Assembly: GCA_045594445.1 (NCBI GenBank)
Contig: JAZNYL010000086.1
Location: forward strand, 1-23,389
Direction of reading: 5' to 3'
Length of the DNA: 23,389 nucleotides
Source: SVQP01 sp045594445
GTDB lineage: Bacteria; Bacillota; Clostridia; Oscillospirales; CAG-272
Each line of letters opens with the position of its first letter. Position 1 is the first letter of the stretch. Below, in pieces: positions 1-6,080 of this stretch. A program made the translations under genes and the position numbers. Below the pieces are notes generated by a model. It worked only from the letters and a program-made list of their open reading frames with translations. It was not told the DNA's origin and searched no databases.

Positions 1-80
1 CAAATGAAGCAGCCCATTTTTTATTCTCATCCCGCTAATTTTGCACGCCCATGAGGGCATCTTTTTTTATCTCCCCCCAA
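1..80. repeat. 80-bp direct repeat, copy 1
   Basis: This stretch is repeated without mismatch at 164-243, giving a period of 163 bp. The copy touches the window edge, so the true repeat may extend further left. It holds a GCCC-ATGA-GGGC hairpin followed by seven T (47-68), which could end transcripts read left to right. No protein is supported. The arrangement suggests that a unit of about 163 bp (structured core plus this tail) was duplicated in tandem. Confidence 0.95.
47..68 (+). terminator. Putative terminator in repeat copy 1
   Basis: GCCC (47-50), loop ATGA and GGGC (55-58) form a short GC-only stem, followed by ATC and a run of seven T. The stem is only 4 bp, so termination may be weak. 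It would end a transcript arriving from the left of the window. Confidence 0.45.
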
Positions 81-163
81 AGTCGGATCGTAGCCATGTC
101 GTTCTGTGAGCCAAGGAGTTGGGATAGGTGGTTGTCTTCCTAAGACCGCTTGGCCTCCGACTT
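80..163 (+). ncRNA. Candidate structured RNA between two direct repeats
   Basis: The segment has nested perfect pairings. P1 joins AAGTCGGA (80-87) to TCCGACTT (156-163). P2 joins GCCAAG (110-115) to CTTGGC (149-154). P3 joins GTCTT (134-138) to AAGAC (142-146) around a CCT loop. Long unpaired 5' sides (88-109 and 116-133) face 1-2 nt on the 3' side, an asymmetry often seen in riboswitches and small RNAs. The downstream tail carries a possible terminator at 210-231, which favours the plus strand. I do not recognise an Rfam class: it lacks the hallmarks of tRNA, T-box, SRP RNA, 6S RNA and the common riboswitches I could recall. A poor promoter-like pair (TTGCAC at 41-46, TTTTAT at 65-70) would start transcription close to position 78. 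The function is unknown. Confidence 0.5.
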
Positions 164-243
164 CAAATGAAGCAGCCCATTTTTTATTCTCATCCCGCTA
201 ATTTTGCACGCCCATGAGGGCATCTTTTTTTATCTCCCCCCAA
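164..243. repeat. 80-bp direct repeat, copy 2
   Basis: Identical to 1-80. It starts immediately after the closing P1 strand of the candidate RNA and ends just before the nucleoside hydrolase promoter. An open frame can be read through it (start at 204), but that start lies upstream of the promoter and has no ribosome binding site, so it is not the beginning of the downstream gene. Confidence 0.95.
210..231 (+). terminator. Putative terminator in repeat copy 2
   Basis: Same GCCC-ATGA-GGGC hairpin plus T7 as at 47-68. It would separate the candidate RNA from the gene at 309, which has its own promoter directly after this point. The 4-bp stem keeps confidence moderate. Confidence 0.45.
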
Positions 244-246
244 GCC

Positions 247-275
247 TTGACAAAGACGCCGAATTGCGGTATAAT
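247..275 (+). promoter_or_regulatory. Sigma-A promoter for the nucleoside hydrolase gene
   Basis: TTGACA at 247-252 and TATAAT at 270-275 are separated by 17 nt, a perfect vegetative consensus. Transcription should start near 282, leaving a leader of about 27 nt before the ATG at 309. Confidence 0.9.
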
Positions 276-308
276 CAAATCAGAAAAATTTTCATCGGGA
301 GGCTACTT

Positions 309-1253
309 ATGAGCACTGTTTACAATCCCCTGTCTCTGACAAAAAAGGCGGTCATTCTGGACACCGATATGGGTCCCGACTGCGACGACGTCGGCGCGCT
401 TGTTACGCTGATCGATTACGCAAAGCAGTATGATTTTGACATTCTGGGCGTTTGCAACTGCACGTCCAACCGCTCTGGTATGGGCACGATCGACGCTGTT
501 GCCCGCTACTGCGGCTACCCTGTCGAGAATCTTGGCCAATGGGCTCAGCCCGGCTTTATGGATGACGAAAGCTGCCACAAATATACCGACGAGATTGCAC
601 AGCGCTTCTCCGAAAAGTATGCGAACGGCACGCTTGCCGTAGCTCCCTCGGTAGAATTCTACCGCAGAACGCTTGCCAATGCGCCCGACGACGGTGTGGT
701 GATCATCGTGATCGGTATGCTCAATACGCTCTCCGCGCTGCTTGATTCCGAGCCCGACGAATTCTCTCCCCTTTCCGGTAAAGAGCTGATCAAAGCTAAG
801 GTCAACGCGCTGGTTTCCATGGCAGCCATTCTGCCCGAAGGAAGAGAATGCAACGTTCTCAATGACTACAAGGCTGCCGAGAACGTATTTACCAACTGGC
901 CGACTACTATGTTCCTCTCCGATTTCCACATCGGCTGGCAGATCATTACAGGCTTTGACGCAGACAAGCCGCAGCCCGAAAACCCGCTCTATGAGTCCTA
1001 CAGACTGTGGACCGACGGCAGATGCTGGAACAGCAGCTACGACCTGACCGCCGTGCAGTTTGCCGTGCTTGGCGAGGGCGAGTTCTATTCCCTGCTGGAG
1101 CCCTGCCGCCTGGAATTCTACGATGCGGGCACAGGCACACCCGACGCCACTCGCACCATCCCCGACCCCGAAGGTCGCATCTACTTTATGAAGAAGCTGG
1201 TCGACGACGCCACCATCGCAGCCGAACTCAACAAGTTTTTGCATAAGTATTGA
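309..1253 (+). CDS. Nucleoside hydrolase-like protein (IU_nuc_hydro family)
   Basis: The 314-residue product resembles inosine/uridine-preferring nucleoside hydrolases, which cleave the N-glycosidic bond of ribonucleosides to base plus ribose in the cytoplasm. The N-terminal VILDTDMGPDCDDVGAL (residues 15-31) matches the Asp-rich calcium-binding signature DTDxGxDDxxAL with a slightly altered spacing. A central hydrophobic strand (VVIIVIGMLNTL) and a later ECNVLNDYKAAENV segment fit the same fold. The C-terminal part has SYDLTAV where classical enzymes carry a His-Asp-containing motif, so substrate preference is uncertain. The start at 309 is chosen because GGGAGG (297-302) sits 6 nt upstream and the promoter ends at 275; an earlier in-frame ATG at 204 precedes the promoter. 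The gene appears monocistronic, with a strong terminator after it. Family assignment is fairly sure; the real substrate is not. Confidence 0.85.
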   Translation: MSTVYNPLSLTKKAVILDTDMGPDCDDVGALVTLIDYAKQYDFDILGVCNCTSNRSGMGTIDAVARYCGYPVENLGQWAQPGFMDDESCHKYTDEIAQRFSEKYANGTLAVAPSVEFYRRTLANAPDDGVVIIVIGMLNTLSALLDSEPDEFSPLSGKELIKAKVNALVSMAAILPEGRECNVLNDYKAAENVFTNWPTTMFLSDFHIGWQIITGFDADKPQPENPLYESYRLWTDGRCWNSSYDLTAVQFAVLGEGEFYSLLEPCRLEFYDAGTGTPDATRTIPDPEGRIYFMKKLVDDATIAAELNKFLHKY

Positions 1254-1264
1254 TTCACATAACG

Positions 1265-1300
1265 AAAAACACCGCCCTCGGGCGGTGTTTTTCTTGTCTT
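1265..1300 (+). terminator. Strong terminator after the nucleoside hydrolase gene
   Basis: AAAAACACCGCCC (1265-1277), a TC loop and GGGCGGTGTTTTT (1280-1292) form a perfect 13-bp stem ending in T-rich sequence. Symmetry means it could act on both strands. Confidence 0.93.
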
Positions 1301-1310
1301 TTTGGCCAAC

Positions 1311-1338
1311 GCGGGAGGAGCAAGCCCCTCCCCCACGG
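1311..1338. repeat. Interspersed palindromic repeat, GGAGCAAGCCCC type, copy 1
   Basis: GGGAGGAGCAAGCCCCTCCC is partly palindromic and is followed by CCACGG. Near-identical sequence occurs at 2683-2707, and in inverted orientation at 23291-23314, always between genes. This suggests a small dispersed element similar in style to REP sequences. No function can be read from it. Confidence 0.75.
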
Positions 1339-1340
1339 TG

Positions 1341-1359
1341 ATCCAAGGCTCCCTTGGAT
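1341..1359. other. Perfect hairpin before the XRE gene
   Basis: ATCCAAGG (1341-1348), loop CTC and CCTTGGAT (1352-1359) form an 8-bp stem directly after the palindromic repeat. It has no T-tract, so it is not a classical terminator. It may be part of the repeat element. Confidence 0.6.
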
Positions 1360-1379
1360 TTGAAACAACGAATTGATAA

Positions 1380-1407
1380 TTGCTTTTCCGAAAATCTGTG
1401 ATATAAT
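1380..1407 (+). promoter_or_regulatory. Probable promoter of the XRE regulator gene
   Basis: A perfect TATAAT at 1402-1407 is preceded after 16 nt by a weak -35 box, TTGCTT (1380-1385). A mediocre -35 with a perfect -10 is plausible for a moderately expressed regulator. The predicted start lies about 30 nt before the ATG. Confidence 0.6.
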
Positions 1408-1445
1408 AAAATCACACCGGTGAAATGAATTTAGGAGGTGCTTTT

Positions 1446-2627
1446 ATGCAACTTGATTTAGGACAAAAGATACGTGAATTGCGTCGGCGAGACGGACGCA
1501 CACAAGAAGCGCTCGCTGAAGCGATCGGTGTGACATCACAAGCAGTTTCCAGATGGGAGGCAAACGGCGGCTATCCCGATATGGAAATGGTTCCTGCTAT
1601 TGCAAACTATTTCGGAGTTACCATTGATGAACTTTTCGGATATGAGAATAACCGCGATAAGAAGATAGACGCGCTCGTGAAACAAATTAAAGAAATGAAC
1701 AGTCGGAACAACGGTGTCGATATTAATATTGATGAATGTCTTGCTCTTGCAAGGCAAGCGATGATCGAATTTCCCGCCAACGAAAGAATCATGCTCTCTC
1801 TTGCCGAAGTGCTTTTCAACGCAGGCTACGTTCGATACGGAGAATACCATCTTATCGACGCTGAAGGTTACGATGTTTACGATATCGAAAGACACCGCGA
1901 ATATGCAGAGTGGAAGGAAGCTATCGTGATTTATGAAAAGCTCCTTAAAACTCTCGAAGTAGGCGAAATGCGCCATAACGCGTTAAGGAATCTCACCCAG
2001 CTTTATCTTAATATGGGTGAACACGAACGAGCTCTTGCCGCAATCGAATCCGCACCGACAATCTACGGATCGTATGAATGTCTGCGCAGAAATGCCTTTG
2101 ACGGAAAACGTCGTGCTGAAGCTTGTGGCGAAGCATTATTAAAGCTGATCTGTGCAAGTTCGGAATCTATCATCGGAACGATGCTGTCCTACGACCAGAA
2201 CATGACACCTTATGAAAAGGTGCAAAGCATAAGATCGGCAATCGCGCTGTTTGACCATGTGTGTACCGATGGTAATTACGGAATTTACAATTCGTATATT
2301 GCACGAATGTACACTCTGCTTTCACTCTATCTTTGGCTCGACGGCAAGTATGATAATGCGTTTGAAGCATTAGATAAATCGCTGCAGCATTTCAAGGCGT
2401 TTGAAGAGCTTTGTACCAAATCCGAGGCTGCATATACTGCACCGCTTTTGAAATTGGTAAAGATCGATATGGACGAATGGCGTTTCGATAAAACCCATCC
2501 TCACACCGAAGCAATCAGTCTTGCGGAAGATTGGCCTTGGTGGTCCGTACAAGAATACTCCTTGGTTAAGGACGAAATCCAATCCGATCCTCGTTGGAAT
2601 GAATGGGTGTCTAAATTGCAGCAATAA
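1446..2627 (+). CDS. XRE-family transcriptional regulator with long C-terminal (TPR-like) region
   Basis: The 393-residue protein starts with a Cro/cI-type helix-turn-helix: residues 5-60 run from LGQKIRELRRR through TQEALAEAIGVTSQAVSRWE to NYFGVTIDELFGY, with the recognition helix at SQAVSRWE. After a linker come repeated amphipathic helices (for example AIVIYEKLLKTLEVGEMRHNAL and LTQLYLNMGEHERALAAIE) that look like tetratricopeptide repeats, as in cytoplasmic regulators that sense peptides or partner proteins. The start at 1446 is chosen because AGGAGGTG (1433-1440) lies 5 nt upstream; an in-frame ATG at 1425 precedes the ribosome site. Third codon positions are visibly richer in A/T than in the neighbouring glycogen genes, which may mean recent acquisition. 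No partner or target is evident; the convergent glycogen operon is the nearest neighbour but a link is not shown. Confidence 0.9.
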   Translation: MQLDLGQKIRELRRRDGRTQEALAEAIGVTSQAVSRWEANGGYPDMEMVPAIANYFGVTIDELFGYENNRDKKIDALVKQIKEMNSRNNGVDINIDECLALARQAMIEFPANERIMLSLAEVLFNAGYVRYGEYHLIDAEGYDVYDIERHREYAEWKEAIVIYEKLLKTLEVGEMRHNALRNLTQLYLNMGEHERALAAIESAPTIYGSYECLRRNAFDGKRRAEACGEALLKLICASSESIIGTMLSYDQNMTPYEKVQSIRSAIALFDHVCTDGNYGIYNSYIARMYTLLSLYLWLDGKYDNAFEALDKSLQHFKAFEELCTKSEAAYTAPLLKLVKIDMDEWRFDKTHPHTEAISLAEDWPWWSVQEYSLVKDEIQSDPRWNEWVSKLQQ

Positions 2628-2633
2628 TCTCTC

Positions 2634-2662
2634 GCCCCGCCTTGACGGGGCTTCTCTTTGCT
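2634..2662 (+). terminator. Terminator after the XRE gene
   Basis: GCCCCG (2634-2639) pairs with CGGGGC (2646-2651) around a 6-nt loop, followed by a T-rich but interrupted tail (TTCTCTTTGCTTTC). It begins 7 nt after the stop codon. Confidence 0.7.
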
Positions 2663-2682
2663 TTCTTCATTATCTTGGCGAA

Positions 2683-2707
2683 GGAGGAGCAAGCCCCTCC
2701 CCTACGG
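2683..2707. repeat. Interspersed palindromic repeat, GGAGCAAGCCCC type, copy 2
   Basis: GGAGGAGCAAGCCCCTCCCC followed by TACGG is the same element as at 1311-1338, in the same orientation. The two copies flank the XRE gene like bookends, so the gene may have moved or been inserted between repeat copies, but this is inference. Confidence 0.75.
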
Positions 2708-2737
2708 ATGCAATAAAAGGCAACCTCAACAAAACGG

Positions 2738-2779
2738 AAAAAACATCATGAAGAAAGCCCTTGCGTTACAAGGGCTTTC
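2738..2779 (-). terminator. Terminator of the glycogen operon (minus strand)
   Basis: GAAAGCCCTTG and CAAGGGCTTTC (2753-2779) form an 11-bp perfect stem around a 5-nt loop. Read on the minus strand it follows the last gene of the operon (stop at 2830-2832). A run of six U would lie at 2738-2743, about 9 nt past the stem, which is farther than ideal. Confidence 0.65.
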
Positions 2780-2786
2780 AACCATC

Positions 2787-2820
2787 ATTCTGAATTCTGA
2801 ATTCTGAATTCCGAATTCTT
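2787..2820. repeat. Tandem 7-bp repeat ATTCTGA
   Basis: Three exact copies of ATTCTGA, one ATTCCGA and a partial ATTCTT lie head to tail between the operon terminator and the stop codon of the FolC-like gene. This is a simple repeat, prone to slippage. No role is apparent. Confidence 0.85.
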
Positions 2821-2829
2821 CATTTTGCA

Positions 2830-4101
2830 TTAACTCAGTCCGATCAGCGCGTCGTTCACCGCTTGCTTGATGCCGTGGGCAAATGCCGGGGTGCCCGTGC
2901 ACAGCACGGTCACTTCGGGATCGGTATGCGACAGGATACGCTTTGCCGCGCGCTTGGCAGTGGCGCACGCGGTCACAGGTAAGGACTCGTGCAAAAGCTC
3001 GCCCTGCCCTACGTAAATGATCTCTTCAACCGCGTAAGCATCCTCGCCCGAAAACTCCTTTTCAAAAGCCGCAAGCAGCTTATCGGGATTTTGCTGCACG
3101 CACAGCACCACGCGACCACCAAAGCTGGTTTGCTTTTGGTGCAGCGCACAAAGCAACGCGCGCACGTCCTCGGCAGAGCTTGCCACGCTGACAATCACGC
3201 CCGGGCGCACGGTCAATACGTCAAAGCACAAGGGCACCTCGGCCTTTTGCAGTCCGGATGCAATGGCTGCTCCCGGAAGTCTGACGCCGTCACGGCGCAA
3301 AGCAAAGCATGCTTCAATTGCGGCAAGTGCCGCTTCAAACTGCACGCTATACGAGGAATGCAGGCGATAAGGCCCTTTTCCTCGATAGGCAAACTCCATT
3401 TTTGCAAGCGAGCTTTCCTTAACCACAGCCTCGCTCTTGGCAGGCACGGTCAATCTGCTACCCGCAGCAGCACAAGCCTGTGAGATCAGATTATACACCT
3501 CACCGCCCGTAAAGCCCGTGATCACCTCGCGCGTGCCGCGTTTGATGGCAAGGCAAGCATCGTGCGCCTGCTTTTTGGCCTGAGCGGTATCCTTGATGCC
3601 AAATCCGCACGGCATGACCAGCGAATAAGGTGCAGCAACCGACATGGGATCGCTTGCATGGTCGCGCGCAGCCTCAAATATGATCACGTCACAGCCATGG
3701 CAGCAAAATGCCAGCATGGCAAGCGCGCAGATTTTCTGCTCGCTATCAAATCCCTTGAGGGCATTCTCGCCAATCTCCTTACGCAAGCCGTCAATGCCCT
3801 GCATGATCTGCTCGGTAAGCTCGCAGACCAGCTTATGGGAAATGGGCTGGCCGTCCAAGCGGATACGGCTGCGCAAGCCCTCGGTCTCCTGCATGCTCAT
3901 TCTGCCCACGCGATAGCCCGCGCAGAGCAAAATGCTCTCTAAATACGCAGCACGGCATGCACCGTCCACGTTATTGCTGACGCACACCTTGCGAATTCCC
4001 GTATGAATTCGGCCAAGTCGCATACAAAGCGCGAAAAACTGCTCGGCGCTTGCTGATTGTGCGTTCTCCATCAAATATCTTTGCGCTCGAACAAAGGTCA
4101 T
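2830..4101 (-). CDS. FolC-like (folylpolyglutamate/dihydrofolate synthase-related) probable pseudoenzyme
   Basis: The 423-residue protein follows the FolC layout from end to end: an N-terminal helix pair, a segment where RSRIRLDGQPIS (77-88) matches the FolC RERIxxxGxPIS motif, AIKRGTREVITG (185-196) matching the IIKPGxPVVTG lysine region, and FAYRG to GLQKAEVP (237-290) matching the FxYxG and AIxxGL segments. The ligase signatures have decayed. The ATP-binding GTNGKGST is replaced by SNNVDGACR (42-50), the GGRxDATN region by AARDHASDP, and the DGAHN motif of the C-terminal domain by SVASSAE (305-311). ATP-dependent glutamate ligation therefore looks unlikely. The reading frame is intact and long, so the protein is probably made. 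Its ATG overlaps the amylase stop codon by 4 nt (ATGA), implying coupled translation. It ends the glycogen operon. A binding or regulatory role is conceivable; the function is unknown. Confidence 0.75.
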   Translation of the reverse strand: MTFVRAQRYLMENAQSASAEQFFALCMRLGRIHTGIRKVCVSNNVDGACRAAYLESILLCAGYRVGRMSMQETEGLRSRIRLDGQPISHKLVCELTEQIMQGIDGLRKEIGENALKGFDSEQKICALAMLAFCCHGCDVIIFEAARDHASDPMSVAAPYSLVMPCGFGIKDTAQAKKQAHDACLAIKRGTREVITGFTGGEVYNLISQACAAAGSRLTVPAKSEAVVKESSLAKMEFAYRGKGPYRLHSSYSVQFEAALAAIEACFALRRDGVRLPGAAIASGLQKAEVPLCFDVLTVRPGVIVSVASSAEDVRALLCALHQKQTSFGGRVVLCVQQNPDKLLAAFEKEFSGEDAYAVEEIIYVGQGELLHESLPVTACATAKRAAKRILSHTDPEVTVLCTGTPAFAHGIKQAVNDALIGLS

Positions 4102-6011
4102 ACGCTCTGCCCTCCGAGTCTCTCCAGAATCAGCACGCTGTCAGGCTCTATGCGCAACACACCGCTGCCACGCGTGCCGCAGAGCAAATCCGCAAATTCA
4201 CCGTCAATGGGCAACGTAACCGCCTGTCCGTGTCGGCTGGCAGCTACCACGATCTCCCTGCCCTCGGCACGTCTTGCAAAGGCAATGCAGGACTCGTCGT
4301 GATACAGAATTTCAAACGCACCGCCGTCCAGCGCGGGATGCGTGGCGCGCAGCTCGCCCAACTTCTGATAGTAGGCCAACAGCTCTGCACGCACGGGATC
4401 GCTCATCTCATGCCACGGCATGGGCATGCGGCAGAAGGGATCTCTTGCGCCCTCCAACCCCAGCTCGTCGCCGTAATACAAGGAAGGAATGCCAAATACG
4501 GTATACTGCAAGGCAGCCGCGATTTTGACAAGCTTCATGGCCTCGGCGCGCTTTTCGGGGTTCAGACGGTAAACGGCAAGGCCGTCGTTGCTCTTGTCCA
4601 GATCCTCCTCAGTGCTGCCAAGCATGGTGATGATGCGCTCGGTATCGTGCGTGCCCACCAGATTCATCAGCGCGTGGCAAACCTGTTCAGGATACGAGGA
4701 ATACAGCTCGGTCAGCACGTGGTAAAGCCCCTCGGCATCGCGATAGCGGATAAAATCCAAAATACCGTTGCGCACGGGATAATTCATGACGCTGTCAAGC
4801 TGCTTGCCCGACAGATATCTGCGGCGCTTGGAATACGCGATCTTATCAGCGGCGTTTTCCCACACCTCACCGATGACCACGCACTCGCCGTTACTCTCGT
4901 CCTTGACCGCCGCGCGGAATTCGTCCAGAAAATCGTCAGACAGCTCGTCCGCCACGTCCAGTCGCCAGCCGCCAATGCCCATCTTGACGTACTTGCGCGC
5001 AATTCCCTGCTCGCCCGTGAAATACTTGCGGCAGGACTCATTGGTATGATTGAGTCTTGGCAGGATCGGAATGCCCCACCAGGAATCGTACTCGTCAGGG
5101 TAAGAGCGGAAGCCGTACCACTCGGCATACGGCGAGGTGGGCGACTGATACGCACCCAGTCCCTCGTATTTGCCGTAGCGGTTGAAATAGCGGCTGTCGT
5201 CACCCGTGTGATTGAACACGCCGTCCAAAATCACGCGCATGCCCTTCTCGCGCGCCTTTGCCAAAAGGTGCTCAAACGCAGCCTCACCGCCAAACGCGGG
5301 ATCGACCTGCTCATAGTCGCCCGTGTCGTATTTGTGATTGGAATACGCTTTGAAGATTGGGCTTAAGTAAATCACCTTGACGCCCAAGGACTCCAGATAG
5401 TCCAGCTTTTCGGCCACACCCCAAAGGTTGCCACCGAAAAAGACGTTGTTGGAAACGGGTGCGCCCGGATAAGGCGCATACTGCGGAATGCCGTTTTCCC
5501 AATCGGGATTGATCTCGGCATCGTCGCGCGTGCCCACGGGGCCCTGCCCGCGGCAGAAGCGATCCACAAAAATATGATACATCACGCCCTTGCCAAACCA
5601 GGACGGGGTGTGATAGGTATTTTCAAAAATCAAAAGACGAAATCTTGCACCGGAGCAGCGCGACAGATAAAAGTCCACGTTGTTGATGCTCTCGGTAAAC
5701 ATGGTGTCAAAGCCCTTGAGAAACAAGAATTCGTAATAAAAAAGTCCGCTCTGCTGCTCTTGGCAGCACAGCTCCTTGGTATTGAGCGCAAGGCTGTATA
5801 CCGTGTCGGTGTCGGTCTTGGTGTAAACTGCCATGGGTACGTCGCAATCCCCGCAGCCGTCGCGGTTGCCTCTGAGCACCACGCCGCTTGCCCCCAGAGT
5901 ATGAGGGACGTGCAAAAACACCTCAAGGACGTCTCCATACGCAAAAGCACTTTTGCGCGTGACGTCCTCGCCGTTGCAATATTTATGTATTCTGACACCG
6001 TTTGATTGCAT
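4098..6011 (-). CDS. GH13 alpha-amylase family enzyme, neopullulanase/cyclomaltodextrinase-like
   Basis: The 637-residue protein has an N-terminal beta-rich domain (about 1-130) and a GH13 catalytic barrel. Conserved regions are present: DGVFNH (263-268), GWRLDVADE with the nucleophile Asp352, GEVWE with acid/base Glu382, and LVGTHDTER with Asp456. The region-V-like LPRLN (318-321 area) resembles the MPKLN of neopullulanase and cyclomaltodextrinase, which hydrolyse maltodextrins, cyclodextrins or pullulan. There is no signal peptide, so it should act in the cytoplasm on glycogen-derived or imported oligosaccharides. GGAGG (6017-6021) lies 5 nt before the start. A hairpin separates it from glgP, and the FolC-like gene overlaps its stop. 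No GlgX-type debranching gene is present in the window, so this enzyme may supply that activity; this is inference. Confidence 0.92.
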   Translation of the reverse strand: MQSNGVRIHKYCNGEDVTRKSAFAYGDVLEVFLHVPHTLGASGVVLRGNRDGCGDCDVPMAVYTKTDTDTVYSLALNTKELCCQEQQSGLFYYEFLFLKGFDTMFTESINNVDFYLSRCSGARFRLLIFENTYHTPSWFGKGVMYHIFVDRFCRGQGPVGTRDDAEINPDWENGIPQYAPYPGAPVSNNVFFGGNLWGVAEKLDYLESLGVKVIYLSPIFKAYSNHKYDTGDYEQVDPAFGGEAAFEHLLAKAREKGMRVILDGVFNHTGDDSRYFNRYGKYEGLGAYQSPTSPYAEWYGFRSYPDEYDSWWGIPILPRLNHTNESCRKYFTGEQGIARKYVKMGIGGWRLDVADELSDDFLDEFRAAVKDESNGECVVIGEVWENAADKIAYSKRRRYLSGKQLDSVMNYPVRNGILDFIRYRDAEGLYHVLTELYSSYPEQVCHALMNLVGTHDTERIITMLGSTEEDLDKSNDGLAVYRLNPEKRAEAMKLVKIAAALQYTVFGIPSLYYGDELGLEGARDPFCRMPMPWHEMSDPVRAELLAYYQKLGELRATHPALDGGAFEILYHDESCIAFARRAEGREIVVAASRHGQAVTLPIDGEFADLLCGTRGSGVLRIEPDSVLILERLGGQSV

Positions 6012-6035
6012 AATTGCCTCCGGGAAACAAGGTCG

Positions 6036-6065
6036 CGGGGCTGCCGTTTTTGGGCGACAGCCCCG
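6036..6065 (-). other. Intercistronic hairpin between glgP and the GH13 gene
   Basis: CGGGGCTG and CAGCCCCG form an 8-bp perfect stem in the 69-nt gap. On the minus strand no U-run follows, so complete termination is unlikely. It could stabilise the 3' end of the glgP message or lower expression of the two downstream genes. Confidence 0.7.
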
Positions 6066-6080
6066 ATTTGACGAAATAAA

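Noticed and set aside
80..163. Candidate RNA considered as tRNA, SRP RNA, T-box or a known riboswitch
   Set aside because: No T-loop or acceptor arm, no GGAA-type SRP tip, no T-box TGGNACCGCG motif, and none of the conserved cores of the TPP, SAM, cobalamin, lysine, FMN, c-di-GMP or THF classes could be found by eye.
204..308. Upstream ATG extending the nucleoside hydrolase by 35 residues
   Set aside because: It lies inside the direct repeat and upstream of the consensus promoter, and has no ribosome binding site.
303..1415. A 370-codon minus-strand frame opposite the nucleoside hydrolase
   Set aside because: It crosses the perfect terminator hairpin at 1265-1292, has no homology signal, and overlaps a gene with a clear promoter and ribosome site.
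2787..2820. Short tandem repeat considered as a CRISPR remnant
   Set aside because: The units are 7 bp and directly adjacent, with no spacers and no cas genes nearby.
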